From contig NC_135560.1 of the NCBI RefSeq assembly GCF_964340395.1, positions 755,001-819,000 of the forward strand: a stretch of 64,000 nucleotides of DNA, written 5' to 3'. The notes beneath the pieces are model-generated. The model had not been told where the DNA came from. It saw nothing but the letters and a program-made list of their open reading frames with translations, and made no database searches. Within the stretch, counting starts at the first letter, position 1; each line of letters begins with the position of its first letter. The translations under genes were made by a program, and so were the position numbers. Below, piece by piece: positions 22,900 through 33,019 of the stretch. This DNA comes from Glandiceps talaboti (Eukaryota; Hemichordata; Enteropneusta; Spengelidae).

Positions 22900-23151
22900 C
22901 AATTCTATTATCTTTAAGTAGATATTAAGACAATTTGAAAGTGAATTCAGTCTATTACCTTTCAGATACTTATTTCTATGTGACTGAATTGAGTCTGACA
23001 TGATTACAAGAAAATAGTGGCAACAAATAAATACTACAGAGTGTCAGATAATGCAAGAAACTGTTGAATTTTGATAATTAATTGCACCTGAAGATCCATG
23101 TCAAGGCCAAATGTCTCAAAAGAAAGTTTAAACCTGGCAATATGGGCCCAC
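22900..23151 (+). repeat. Family C fragment, left flank of the TIR element
   Basis: The text 'gtcaaggccaaatgtctcaaaagaaagtt' up to 'atatggg' matches the family C pattern. It continues after the 23152-24943 element with 'tagacacttgaatg', showing that the element inserted into a family C copy. Confidence 0.6.
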
Positions 23152-23473
23152 CCTTACCAAACAAGTAGGTCTACTCTTCACCTACAGTAGACTTATTTTC
23201 GATTACAGTAGACAAAAGACCTTCATCTACAGTTAGTCTAATTTTGTGCATATATAATGAGCTCTTGTAGATGAAATGTAGATGAAATGCAGACGAATTG
23301 TAGTTGAAAAGGAGACGAATCATAGATGAAATGCACTTTTCAAAAAATGCATGCGCATGAGTGAATGTTTATGTATGGACACCACATGTTGTCGAACACC
23401 ACAATTTCTCAACTCAACTTGACCATTTAGGAATGTCACTATACTGACAAACCTGGAAATTCAACTGCACTTC

Positions 23474-23946
23474 ACTAGGCCCTAGTCCTGCTTGCATATG
23501 GAGTAAGTTGTCCCTTCCTTCTCAGTCCTGCGAAGAGCCAGTCGTGAAACCTGGCTGGTAACTAAAGAATTAATGCACCTGTGGTCAAATATTAGCAATA
23601 AATCAACTATTTTTAATTAGAAATTCTACCTTGCCATTGGTACAAAACTCCCAGTTCTCCTTGCGTACGATGCCCGAGTGGAAATGGTGGCGTTGGTAAG
23701 GTGGGATACTTGAAATTACAATCGGAACTGGAAGAGTTCCGATTTTGACATTCTTTGTGATCTTACCAGAGACTACTGTTGTCAAAGAGATGTAAAATGA
23801 GTACATATTCAATCCTTTGCTAATATTCGATAGCATTGTATATAATTCTTTTGTTAATGGTGCGGCGCACACGATATAGGCGGGTCGCAGGACGGTGTTG
23901 AGTGTAACGTGTACACCACTTGCAAGCAGGACTAGCTAGACCCTAG
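23474..23946. mobile_element. Nested inverted-repeat element (about 470 bp)
   Basis: Ends are ctaggccctagtcctgcttg on the left and an inverted copy (cttgcaagcaggactagcta then gaccctag) on the right. The right copy carries an extra TAGCTA step. The interior is largely one minus-strand open frame. Confidence 0.6.
23603..23935 (-). CDS. Open frame of unknown function inside nested element
   Basis: The minus strand is open for about 110 codons from within the right inverted end (about 23935) to the stop at 23603. The start is unclear: no ATG opens it, so it may be a fragment or an exon. Visible features are a mildly hydrophobic beginning (LVLLASGVHVTLNTVL), a Val/Ile/Pro stretch (LPVPIVISSIPPYQRHHFHS) and a basic end. 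I do not recognise the family. It could be a captured host exon, a transposase remnant, or chance. Composition looks more protein-like than other frames in the window. Confidence 0.3.
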   Translation of the reverse strand, partial: LVLLASGVHVTLNTVLRPAYIVCAAPLTKELYTMLSNISKGLNMYSFYISLTTVVSGKITKNVKIGTLPVPIVISSIPPYQRHHFHSGIVRKENWEFCTNGKVEFLIKNS

Positions 23947-24943
23947 CATATGTGTGAGCTTGTAGTATATCGACCTGTGCACCAAACTTGTGATGGTTTG
24001 ACAATATCTAATCGTGATTGGTGATGCTTTGATACTCGCCACAATGTTACAATAATCTTGCTTTGATGATTTGCTACAACGTTATGATTAATCTTGCTAT
24101 CAGACCTACTGTTATTCTGGGACTGTTACAATATTACGTTGCTGAAATGACAATTGGAGTAGCAATACACAAGATCAAAACAAACATTGCGGTGCCCATT
24201 CAACTACGCATAAGCAATGTCTGTGGGGCAAAGTGTCTCATGGAATGATCATTGACTGTCTGGGTTAGCATGAACTTTGATTGCCCACTGTGGAAAAAGA
24301 CTGAAAATATTTTTGCCATTTCACATTTATGAGTGTAGTGAATCATATGAATGGTTGGCTTAAGCAGACAGAAATGTTGATCATCAATTAATCAATCACA
24401 ATTATTTTTTAATAAGAAAAACAAGTATTTGAGGGTATTCGCTTTACAATGTCGTCAACATAAACAGGCCAGCATTATAGCTGCAATAACTGTAACATTC
24501 ATTGCGATTTTGAGTGTTTTTCCTTTGTTTTTCCTTTTTTTTGTTCCAATGTTTAACTGGAAGCAAATGCTACCAAGTCAGATCTGAATCGCAAAGTTGG
24601 GATGATTTTTCTGCTAACTTGAACTTTAATTACAGAACCTTCAAGACCCATGAAATGTTCAGAGGTACCCCAATCCCGTCAACATCAGCAAAAGAAGTAA
24701 TGCATGCAGCATTTTGAAACAGCAAGTATGCTGACATCACAGTACGATCGGAAATCCTGTTATTTGAGATATTTTGATTCAAATAAAACAAAAATGTTTA
24801 CACTCTGAACAGCATTACAACTAAACCTAAGGTCAGGAGGTTTCATCTATTACTGTAGATCTACTGTTGATGAAAATTAGATCTACTGTAGACAAATTTC
24901 ATCTACAGTAGATCTACTTGTTTGGTAAGGGGTAGACACTTGA

Positions 24944-25337
24944 ATGTAGTCTCAATGTATTAATGTTTCTGAGTTATGTGGGAAGTCATGATTATTCACT
25001 ACAGATATGGCTGCTATAGAGTAAAAAGTGATACGAGCACCAAAAATAATGAAGTGTATGTTCACCTGGTTCTGTATAATCTATAGACATGATCTAAAAG
25101 ACATTAGCCGTACATAATTGCTACTAAGTGTCTGCAATATGCAAGTAATGGGGTAAGCTTAAATTTGATGGCATACCTAAGGTCAAGGACAATGGCGATT
25201 CATACAAGAAGCTTGCATGTAATCAAGTGGGGTTACACACTTGAATAGAGTCTATGTATTAAAGTTTTTAAGTTACCGTATCTAGTAATAGGGAAAGTGA
25301 GTTTTTACTGCAAATATGGCTGCCATTCAGTAAAAAA
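24944..25337 (+). repeat. Family C fragment
   Basis: 'tagacacttgaatgtagtct', 'atatggctgctatagagtaaaa', 'gagcaccaaaaataatg' and 'atatggctgccattcagtaaaa' blocks occur in order, as at 560-1020. The fragment ends where family A copy 2 is inserted after GTAAAAA. Confidence 0.7.
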
Positions 25338-26023
25338 TAGCGCCAATGGTGTTGTAGCACAACTGTAAAGATTTTAAAATATTTACCCACATGCTGATCC
25401 ATGCTAGGTATACGTGTTCATTTGCTGAATGATTATCCAGTTGCCTATCCAACCCTGTTGTTGTCTTTGCAATATACACATTCAAATTGGCTGTTGCTAT
25501 GGGCATGGTCATGATGCTAGATATATTTGCATACATTTTTGAATATTCGTTCACTTGTCTATGAATCCCTGATGTTATCTTTGCAATATATGTGATCATT
25601 TTGCTGTTTCTATGGGTGTGGCCTTGTTGCTAGGTATATTTGCATACATTTTTTGAATGTTTATTCATTTGTCTATTAAGCCCTGTTGTTATCTTTGTAA
25701 TATACGTGATCATTTAGCTGTTGCTATGGGCATGGTCTTGTTGCTAGGCACATTTACACACATTTATTCATTTGTCTAAACATAGTGGGTGGAGGGTCTA
25801 TGGTCTAAAGAATCCCTGTTATCTTTGTGAAATACACCACCATTTGGCTGTTGCTATGGGCGTGGTCATGGTTGTATTTGCATACATTTTTTGAATGTTT
25901 ACTCACTTGCCTACCAGATGATGTTATTTAATCAAAATATACTGCCATTCAGTTGTTGCTAAGGGCGTGGTCATGGTTGCTAGTGCCAATTGTGCCAATA
26001 TTTTTGAAGAAAATCTGCAGAAT

Positions 26024-26642
26024 AATGTTCTCGTTCATGACGTTTTGCACCTCAGATTACCAGATACCTTTCAGGATTTCTTCACCCCCAATCAACACTC
26101 CTTCACAACATGACAGAGTGCCAGAAATGACCTTACCGTCCCAAAAGCAAACCATAGGACTGACTAGTTCACTGTCAAGTATTCAAGACTAGTGCTAAAT
26201 TATGGAACAGCATCCCTGGCAACATTAGCAACATAAATAGCAGAAGTCATTTCCAAAAAGAGTTCAAAAACTATCTCCAATCAGTGTAAACTAGTTATAC
26301 TTCATATTCATAGATCGATTACATTTGTCTGTATATTTAAGTAGGTCAATCTTTTGTTTCTTTGTGTTTGTGTGTTTGTTTATTTTCTGTCCACGTACCT
26401 ATATATATATAATGTATTTTGTAAATCCTTTATGATTTTTTATATTCTGTCAATCTTACAATACATTCAATTTGATCAGTAGACCCAGTACTTAGTAATT
26501 CCTAAGATTGTAAAATGGGACGGACTCAACTAGTTGCGAAGACAACTATTTTTCCCTTTCCCATGTTGAATACTTTATACATTGTAGAATTGTTATATAT
26601 ATATATGTGTGTGTGTGTATTTCTGGGAATAAAGATTATTAT
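26024..26642 (+). mobile_element. LINE 3' fragment nested in family A
   Basis: Frames give VLHLRLPDTFQDFFTP and, after a shift, AKLWNSIPGNISNINSRS followed by FQKEFKNYLQS and a stop. This is the usual C-terminus of CR1/L2-type ORF2. An untranslated tail of about 350 bp ends in gggaataaagattattattt. Family A sequence resumes immediately with 'tctagaaacc'. It is heavily 5' truncated. Confidence 0.7.
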
Positions 26643-26741
26643 TTCTAGAAACCAATTTACCAAGTTTCAGTCTCATCTCACCAAGTACTTTTTGAGATAT
26701 ATGTTTTTTGGTCAAAATTCACATTTTTACACAGAATTTGT

Positions 26742-27152
26742 ATATCAGTTGCATTGGTTACCTGTTTCAGAACGTATTGTTTTTAAGATTTTAGTTCTTA
26801 TTTTTAAATCCATTCATAGGCTTGGACCAATTTATCTTTCTGACAAGATCAAACTATATGTTCCACATCATAATTTAAGGTCAGCTGATCAGTTCAAACT
26901 CTAGCCCATCGATCACGTACTAAGACATATGGTGATCGTGCTTTTAGTGTTGCTGCCCCCACTCTCTGGAATAATCTCCCACTCAACATCAATCAGTCAC
27001 CTAACTTATCTGCTTTTAAATCCAATGTTAAAACTTTACTTTTTAAAACTGCTTTTAACTGATATTTGCATAGTATGATTTGCTTTCAGCGTCTTTGATC
27101 ACATTTTTTTGTGGATACTGTCACTTATTATTTTCATTATTATTATTATTTA
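26742..27152 (+). mobile_element. Second LINE 3' fragment nested in family A, with TATCA duplication
   Basis: It encodes LHWLPVSERIVFKILVLIFK, RLGPIYLSDKI, HHNLRS and, after a frame change, DRAFSVAAPTLWNNLP and FKSNVKTLLFKTAFN then stop. This is a CR1/L2-clade ORF2 C-terminus with an ATT-rich tail. The family A target text gcatatcactgatg is split so that TATCA appears on both sides, consistent with a short target-site duplication. Confidence 0.8.
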
Positions 27153-27385
27153 TTATCACTGATGAAATCATTATATGCTTAATATTTCTTCATCTATGCA
27201 CCCCCAGATCCAACCCCAGCCCAATCTGCTTTGTAGTTTTGAAATTAAAGATTTTTAACCAAAATTCTTATTTTTTGACCCAAATCACACATGGTGGTAA
27301 GATCATTTTGATTTGAACAATTTTCCAACTAGACACCCACCAAATACCATGGCAATTGGTCCAGCAGTTTTTTGACTTTACATTG

Positions 27386-27459
<74 letters not shown>

Positions 27460-27528
27460 GACTGACACATTGCCAATCCTATAGCACTACTGAACCTTAT
27501 CAGTTCAGTTGTGCTAAAAATAACATGA

Positions 27529-27530
<2 letters not shown>

Positions 27531-27622
<92 letters not shown>

Positions 27623-27646
27623 CCCTGTTATATCATATAAATTTGC

Positions 27647-27741
<95 letters not shown>
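27531..27741. repeat. Long AT microsatellite, two blocks
   Basis: Two TA runs of roughly 90 bp (27531-27620 and 27653-27741) are separated by about 32 bp of other sequence. It is likely unstable and prone to assembly error. Confidence 0.95.
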
Positions 27742-27743
<2 letters not shown>

Positions 27744-28000
27744 GACTGGGAATGACGAGAATAATCTATTAATTCCAATGACACTGTGATCGCTGGTAAT
27801 AATATAATAATATATGATTATATAATTGACCTAAATGTGCAAAGAATATTGTTTGATGTTTTACTGACAGTTTGATTGAAATTGGCCCATGAGCTAGCTT
27901 AGAGGTGGATATGGATGGACAGATGGATGGGAACGGGACCCGACGTACTAGCAACCCCACCACCCCTCAGCTTCACCATTGGGGTCTAATAACAATCATT
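27742..28000 (+). repeat. Family C-like end
   Basis: It contains 'tttgattgaaattggcccatg', a gatggacagatggatgg tandem, then 'ggggtctaataac', comparable to the 35060-35178 end. It is diverged. Confidence 0.45.
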
Positions 28001-28088
28001 TTAGATTGGACAGTTTACATATTCAACAAGTTTTTTACAGTGATAGTGTGCACTCATGCAACTGTAAGTGTTGTTAGATTTTACTTAC

Positions 28089-28113
28089 ACTTGGGCCTTG
28101 GTATGCTTATCGG
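28089..28113 (-). CDS. Candidate 25-nt microexon of the host gene
   Basis: On the minus strand a strong acceptor (aaatagtgtttcttcacag) is followed by 25 nt and then the consensus donor GTAAGTAA. After exon c (phase 1) it reads ADKHTKAQ without a stop, but it leaves in phase 2. That does not fit exon e unless a further exon or alternative path exists. The splice sites look good but the phase conflict lowers confidence; it may be an alternative exon or a coincidence. Confidence 0.3.
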
Positions 28114-28339
28114 CTGTGAAGAAACACTATTTAGTGTTGACATGGCTGATGATGATGGTAATGTCTGTTCTTTTTGTGATGGTATTGTTTTTATGGGAGG
28201 TGGTTCTGGTGGTGTGCAATATATAGGTGATTCTACAAACAACAAGCAGACAGACAAACAAAAATAAATGAATGTATTGACCTAAACTTTGTTCTAAACA
28301 CAAAACCTGATTAAACTGAATATATGGGCAAAACCGATG

Positions 28340-29425
28340 CATAATTCTGCACTATAGCTATTGTACATGATGTACCACTTAATTGGAAAATTAATGATAC
28401 AAAACTGTATGTAGTTTGAAGCTTAAATAATTGGCATATTGCCTAATTATCAAAAACTCATTAATTATGCAATTAACCATTTAGCTTATAGTTACATCAT
28501 CATCAAGCATTAAATGATGAATGCATGTCTTTACCATGAACAGATGTACTGAACTACCTGAAATTTAAAGTTTGCATAATAAAGATATTGCCCAGTTATC
28601 AAAATGATTACTTATGGAAATTACACATCACAATTAAAAACCACATAAGCAACTACAAACAGATATGATTTGTTATGGTTGCTGGATGTATAAATTTGAA
28701 GTTTGCATTCTTAAGATATAGCCTATTAAAGAAAATAAATAATTATGCAAATTACTCATTAGAATTAAAAACCATACCCACAGGCTTCAAAAGATATGTG
28801 TGCTTTGTCATGGTTGATGTATATGCTAAATTATATGGACATTGAAGCGTGCATTCCAAAGATATAGCTTAATTGCTGAAGATCATTGATAATTCAAATT
28901 ACTCATTAAAAGAAAAAGTAAAAGCTTTGTTATACAAGATACAAGAAAACTTTATTATCTCACGTAGAGAAATTACGGTGACGTGGATCCATACAGTAAA
29001 CACATATTAAATTAAAGATACAATAAATACAAAATAAAATGTACACACTGTTTATGTCTTTAAAATGAAATATGATTGAGATGTGTACCAAATTATATGG
29101 AATTTGAAGTTTGCATTTAAGATAAAGCCAAAATCACTAAATATGCAAATTACTCATTAAAACTGAAAAACTATGCTGACAGGCTTTATTGGATAAGTGT
29201 GCTTTGTTATTTCTAATGTATGTACCAAATTATATGGAATTTGAAGAGTGCATTCTTAAGATACTGTTTATCATCAAAATCATTAATTATTTAAATTTCT
29301 CATTCAAAGTAAAAGTTGTACCAACACACTTTATAGGACAGGTGTGTATTATTATGGTTGATATATACATACCACATTATATGAAATTTGAAGCTTGCAG
29401 TCTTAACATACAGCCTAATTACCAA
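28340..29425 (+). repeat. Array of family B-type AT-rich units
   Basis: Diverged 110-130 bp units have 'gaaatttgaagtttgca', 'aagatatagcctaatta' and 'taattatgcaaattactcatt'. A T/A-rich block near 28935-29050 ('caagaaaactttattatctc') resembles a LINE 3' end and interrupts the array. Family A copy 3 is inserted at its right edge after ATTACCAAAAA. Confidence 0.65.
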
Positions 29426-30303
29426 AAATAGCGCCAATGGCGCTGTATCACAGCTGTAAAGATTTTTAAAATGTTTACCCACATGCTGATCCATGCTAGG
29501 TATAGGTGTTCATTTGCTGAATGATTATCCAGTTGTCTATCCAACCCTGTTGTTATCTTTGCAATATACGCAATCACTTGGCTGTTGCTATGGGCGTGGT
29601 CATATTGCTAGATATATTTGCATACATTTTTTGACTTGTCGTTCACTTGTCTATGACTCCCTGATGTTATCTTTGTAATATATGTGATTATTTGGCTGTT
29701 GCTTGGGCTTGGTCTTGTTGCTAGGTATATTTGCATACATTTTTTGAATGTTTATTCATTCGTCTATCAATCCCTGTTATGTTTGCAATATATGTGATGA
29801 TTTGGCTGTTGCTATGGGCGTGGTCTTGTTGCTAGGCATATTTTCATACTCTTTTTTAATGTTCTTTTGTCTACGAATCCCTGTTATCTTTGTGAAATAC
29901 ACCAGTTTGACTGTTGCTATGGGCATTGTCATGGTTGCTAGGGTATTTGTATACATCTTTGAATGTTTACTCACTTGCCTACCAGGTGATATTGTTATTT
30001 AACCAAAATATACTTCCATTTGGTTGTTGCTAAGGGCGTGGTCATGGTTGTTAGGGCCAATTGCGCCAAAATGTTTTGAAGAAATTCTGCAGAATAACAC
30101 TTTTAGAAACAGCTCACTAATTGAGTCTCATTGTCCAAGCACTTTTTGAGATATAAGTTTTGACCAAAATTCTCATTTTTACACCTAATTTGCATATCAC
30201 TAATATATGATTATATACTTAATATTTCTTAATCTAATGACCCCAAGATGCATCCCCATTAAATTTCAGCCAATCTGCTTAGTAATTTTGGAAATAAAGA
30301 TTT
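29426..30303 (+). mobile_element. Family A element, copy 3 (3' truncated)
   Basis: The head is tagcgccaatggcgctgtat. Several 'ctgttgctatgggcgtggtc' blocks follow, then the 'gaagaaattctgcagaataa' block and 'cacctaatttgcatatcac'. The copy stops in the 'aaataaagattttt' block where the 53-bp minisatellite begins. The flanking family B-type unit shows the insertion point between an A run and T. Confidence 0.8.
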
Positions 30304-32372
30304 TTGTCCTGACTGGGATGGGGGTTGATTCATATAAACTTGGTGAAATGCTTACCTGTCCTGGCTAGGATAGGGGGTTGATTGATATAAACTTGGTGAA
30401 ATGCTTATCTGTCCTGGCTGGGATAGGGGGCTGATTTATATAAACTTGGTGAAATGCTTATCTGTCCTGGCTGGTATAGGGGGTTGATTCATATAAACTT
30501 GGTGAAATGCTTACCTGTCCTGGCTGGTATAGGGGGCTGATTTATATAAACTTGGTGAAATGCTTACCTGTCCTGGCTGGGATAGGGGGTTGATTCATAT
30601 CAACTTGGTGAAATGCTTACCTGTCCTGGCTAGGATAGGGGGTTGATTGATATAAACTTGGTGAAATGCTTACCTGTCCTGGCTGGGATAGGGGGTTGAT
30701 TCATATCAACTTGGTGAAATGCTTACCTGTCCTGGCTGGTATAGGGGGTTGATTCATATCAACTTGGTGAAATGCTTACCTGTCCTGGCTGGGATAGGGG
30801 GTTGATTTATATCAACTTGGTGAAATGCTTACCTGTCCTGGCTGGTATAGGAGGATTGATTCATATCAACTTGGTGAAATGCTTACCTGTCCTGGCTGGG
30901 ATAGGGGGTTGATTGATATAAACTTGGTGAAATGCTTATCTGTCCTGGCTGGGATAGGGGGTTGATTCATATGAACTTGGTGAAATGCTTATCTGTCCTG
31001 GCTGGTATAGGGGGTTGATTCATATGAACTTGGTGAAATGCTTATCTGTCCTGGCTGGTATAGGGGGTTGATTCATATCAACTTGGTGAAATGCTTACCT
31101 GTCCTGGCTAGGATAGGGGGTTGATTCATATAAACTTGGTGAAATGCTTACCTGTCCTGGCTAGGATAGGGGGTTGATTGATATAAACTTGGTGAAATGC
31201 TTATCTGTCCTGGCTGGGATAGGGGGCTGATTTATATAAACTTGGTGAAATGCTTATCTGTCCTGGCTGGTATAGGGGGTTGATTCATATAAACTTGGTG
31301 AAATGCTTACCTGTCCTGGCTGGTATAGGGGGCTGATTTATATAAACTTGGTGAAATGCTTACCTGTCCTGGCTGGGATAGGGGGTTGATTCATATCAAC
31401 TTGGTGAAATGCTTACCTGTCCTGGCTAGGATAGGGGGTTGATTGATATAAACTTGGTGAAATGCTTACCTGTCCTGGCTGGGATAGGGGGTTGATTCAT
31501 ATCAACTTGGTGAAATGCTTACCTGTCCTGGCTGGTATAGGGGGTTGATTCATATCAACTTGGTGAAATGCTTATCTGTCCTGGCTGGTATAGGGGGTTG
31601 ATTCATATCAACTTGGTGAAATGCTTATCTGTCCTGGCTAGGATAGGGTGTTGATTCATATCAACTTGGTGAAATGCTTATCTGTCCTGGCTGGTATAGG
31701 GGGTTGATTCATATCAACTTGGTGAAATGCTTATCTGTCCTGGCTAGGATAGGGTGTTGATTCATATCAACTTGGTGAAATGCTTATCTGTCCTGGCTAG
31801 GATAGGGTGTTGATTCATATCAACTTGGTGAAATGCTTACCTGTCCTGGCTGGTATAGGGGGTTGAATTAATTTATATCAACTTGGTGAAATGCTTACCT
31901 GTCCTGGCTGGGATAGGGGGTTGATTCATATGAACTTGGTGAAATGCTTATCTGTCCTGGCTGGGATAGGGGGTTGAATTAATTTATATCAACTTGGTGA
32001 AATGCTTACCTGTCCTGGCTGGGATAGGGGGTTGATTCATATGAACTTGGTGAAATGCTTACCTGTCCTGGCTGGTATAGGGGGTTGAATTAATTTATAT
32101 CAACTTGGTGAAATGCTTACCTGTCCTGGCTGGGATAGGGGGTTGATTCATATCAACTTGGTGAAATGCTTATCTGTCCTGGCTGGGATAGGGGGCTGAT
32201 TCATATCAACTTGGTGAAATGCTTACCTGTCCTGGCTGGTATAGGGGGTAGATTGATATAAACTTGGTGAAATGCTTACCTGTCCTGGCTGGGATAGGGG
32301 GTTGATTCATATCAACTTGGTGAAATGCTTACCTGTCCTGGCTGGTATAGGGGGTTGATTCATATAAACTTG
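30304..32372. repeat. 53-bp minisatellite, about 39 copies
   Basis: The unit is gtcctggctgggataggggg, then ttgattcatataaacttggt, then gaaatgcttacct. A 15-unit block of about 795 bp is duplicated (matching texts near 30378 and 31174). On the minus strand, the sense of the host gene, each unit reads a pyrimidine tract ending in CAG or TAG, then CCAGGACAG, then GTAAGC, that is acceptor-like and donor-like motifs nine bases apart. Confidence 0.95.
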
Positions 32373-32509
32373 GTCTGATCCATGCTTTGCAGACTCTGAC
32401 AATCTTGATTTTTTGATTGCTATAGATAAAAATGTAGAATTTCTATGAGTTCAAAACTTCTGTATAATATCACCTGTTTGGTTCCAAATTATTTCATGAT
32501 GAGGAAACT

Positions 32510-32571
<62 letters not shown>

Positions 32572-32826
32572 CTTTTTTTGTCAAAATAAATTTGGAAATT
32601 TGTTGAATGGTGGCCAAAAAAGCAGCACCCTTAGTGCCGGAGAAGCAGGAGGAAAAGGATTCGTATCCAGGGAAATCCTGTTCTGCAGGGTCAAACTGAG
32701 CATCACCCTTCTTACATACAGACCTGGTTAAATTTTTAATCAAACCCAGTCGACACTTGGCAGGTTCGAACCCCGGCAGACTGCAGAGGTAAGAGAAGTG
32801 CGAGCTAACCGCTCGGCCACCAGCAA
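32510..32826 (-). mobile_element. tRNA-derived SINE with ATT tail
   Basis: Read on the minus strand it starts with a tRNA-like head: A box TGGCCGAGCGG (32809-32819) matches the consensus, and B box GGTTCGAACCT (32763-32773) follows at tRNA spacing. A non-tRNA body of about 190 bp comes next, then an ATT-type tail (AAT run at 32513-32571 on the plus strand). A real tRNA gene is excluded because the acceptor stem does not close. Confidence 0.75.
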
Positions 32827-33019
32827 CCAATGAGAGATGAGACAGTGAATTTGTTGTTGATGACGTTTAATGCAAAATATGACTTGTGATGTAGTACGTG
32901 GCAAATTAAACATCATGATATTCATCTTAGATATCATCTAGAAATGGCTCTCTGGTTGAACATTGCAATTGCAAATGAAAATAAAAAACAAACAAACAGG
33001 CCTTCATAGAAAATACAGT

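Larger units (their letters stand above)
23152..24943. mobile_element. DNA-transposon-like element with about 24-bp inverted ends
   Basis: The left end reads cccttaccaaacaagtaggt plus ctac. The right end is the reverse complement of cccttaccaaacaagtagat plus ctac. Subterminal 'ctacagtagac' motifs repeat at both ends. Family C sequence resumes on either side, so borders are well set. A second inverted-repeat element (23474-23946) is nested inside. No recognisable transposase is present, so it is non-autonomous or decayed. The superfamily is not assigned. Confidence 0.75.
25338..27521 (+). mobile_element. Family A element, copy 2, with two nested LINE ends
   Basis: The head is tagcgccaatggtgttgtag and the tail is CTGAACC...GTTCAG plus ttgtgctaaaaa. 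The body is interrupted at about 26024 and 26742 by 3' fragments of two different retrotransposons and resumes after each. The 'gttgctatgggcgtggtc' block is repeated four to five times near the head. A CA tract occupies about 27390-27454. Confidence 0.85.

Noticed and set aside
28141-28267. Plus-strand frame starting MADDDGNVCSFCDG
   Set aside because: It is short, ends in a CAGACA tandem, and overlaps the minus-strand acceptor region; no supporting context.
32755-32826. A functional tRNA gene on the minus strand
   Set aside because: A and B boxes are good, but the ends do not form an acceptor stem and the body continues into a SINE with an ATT tail.
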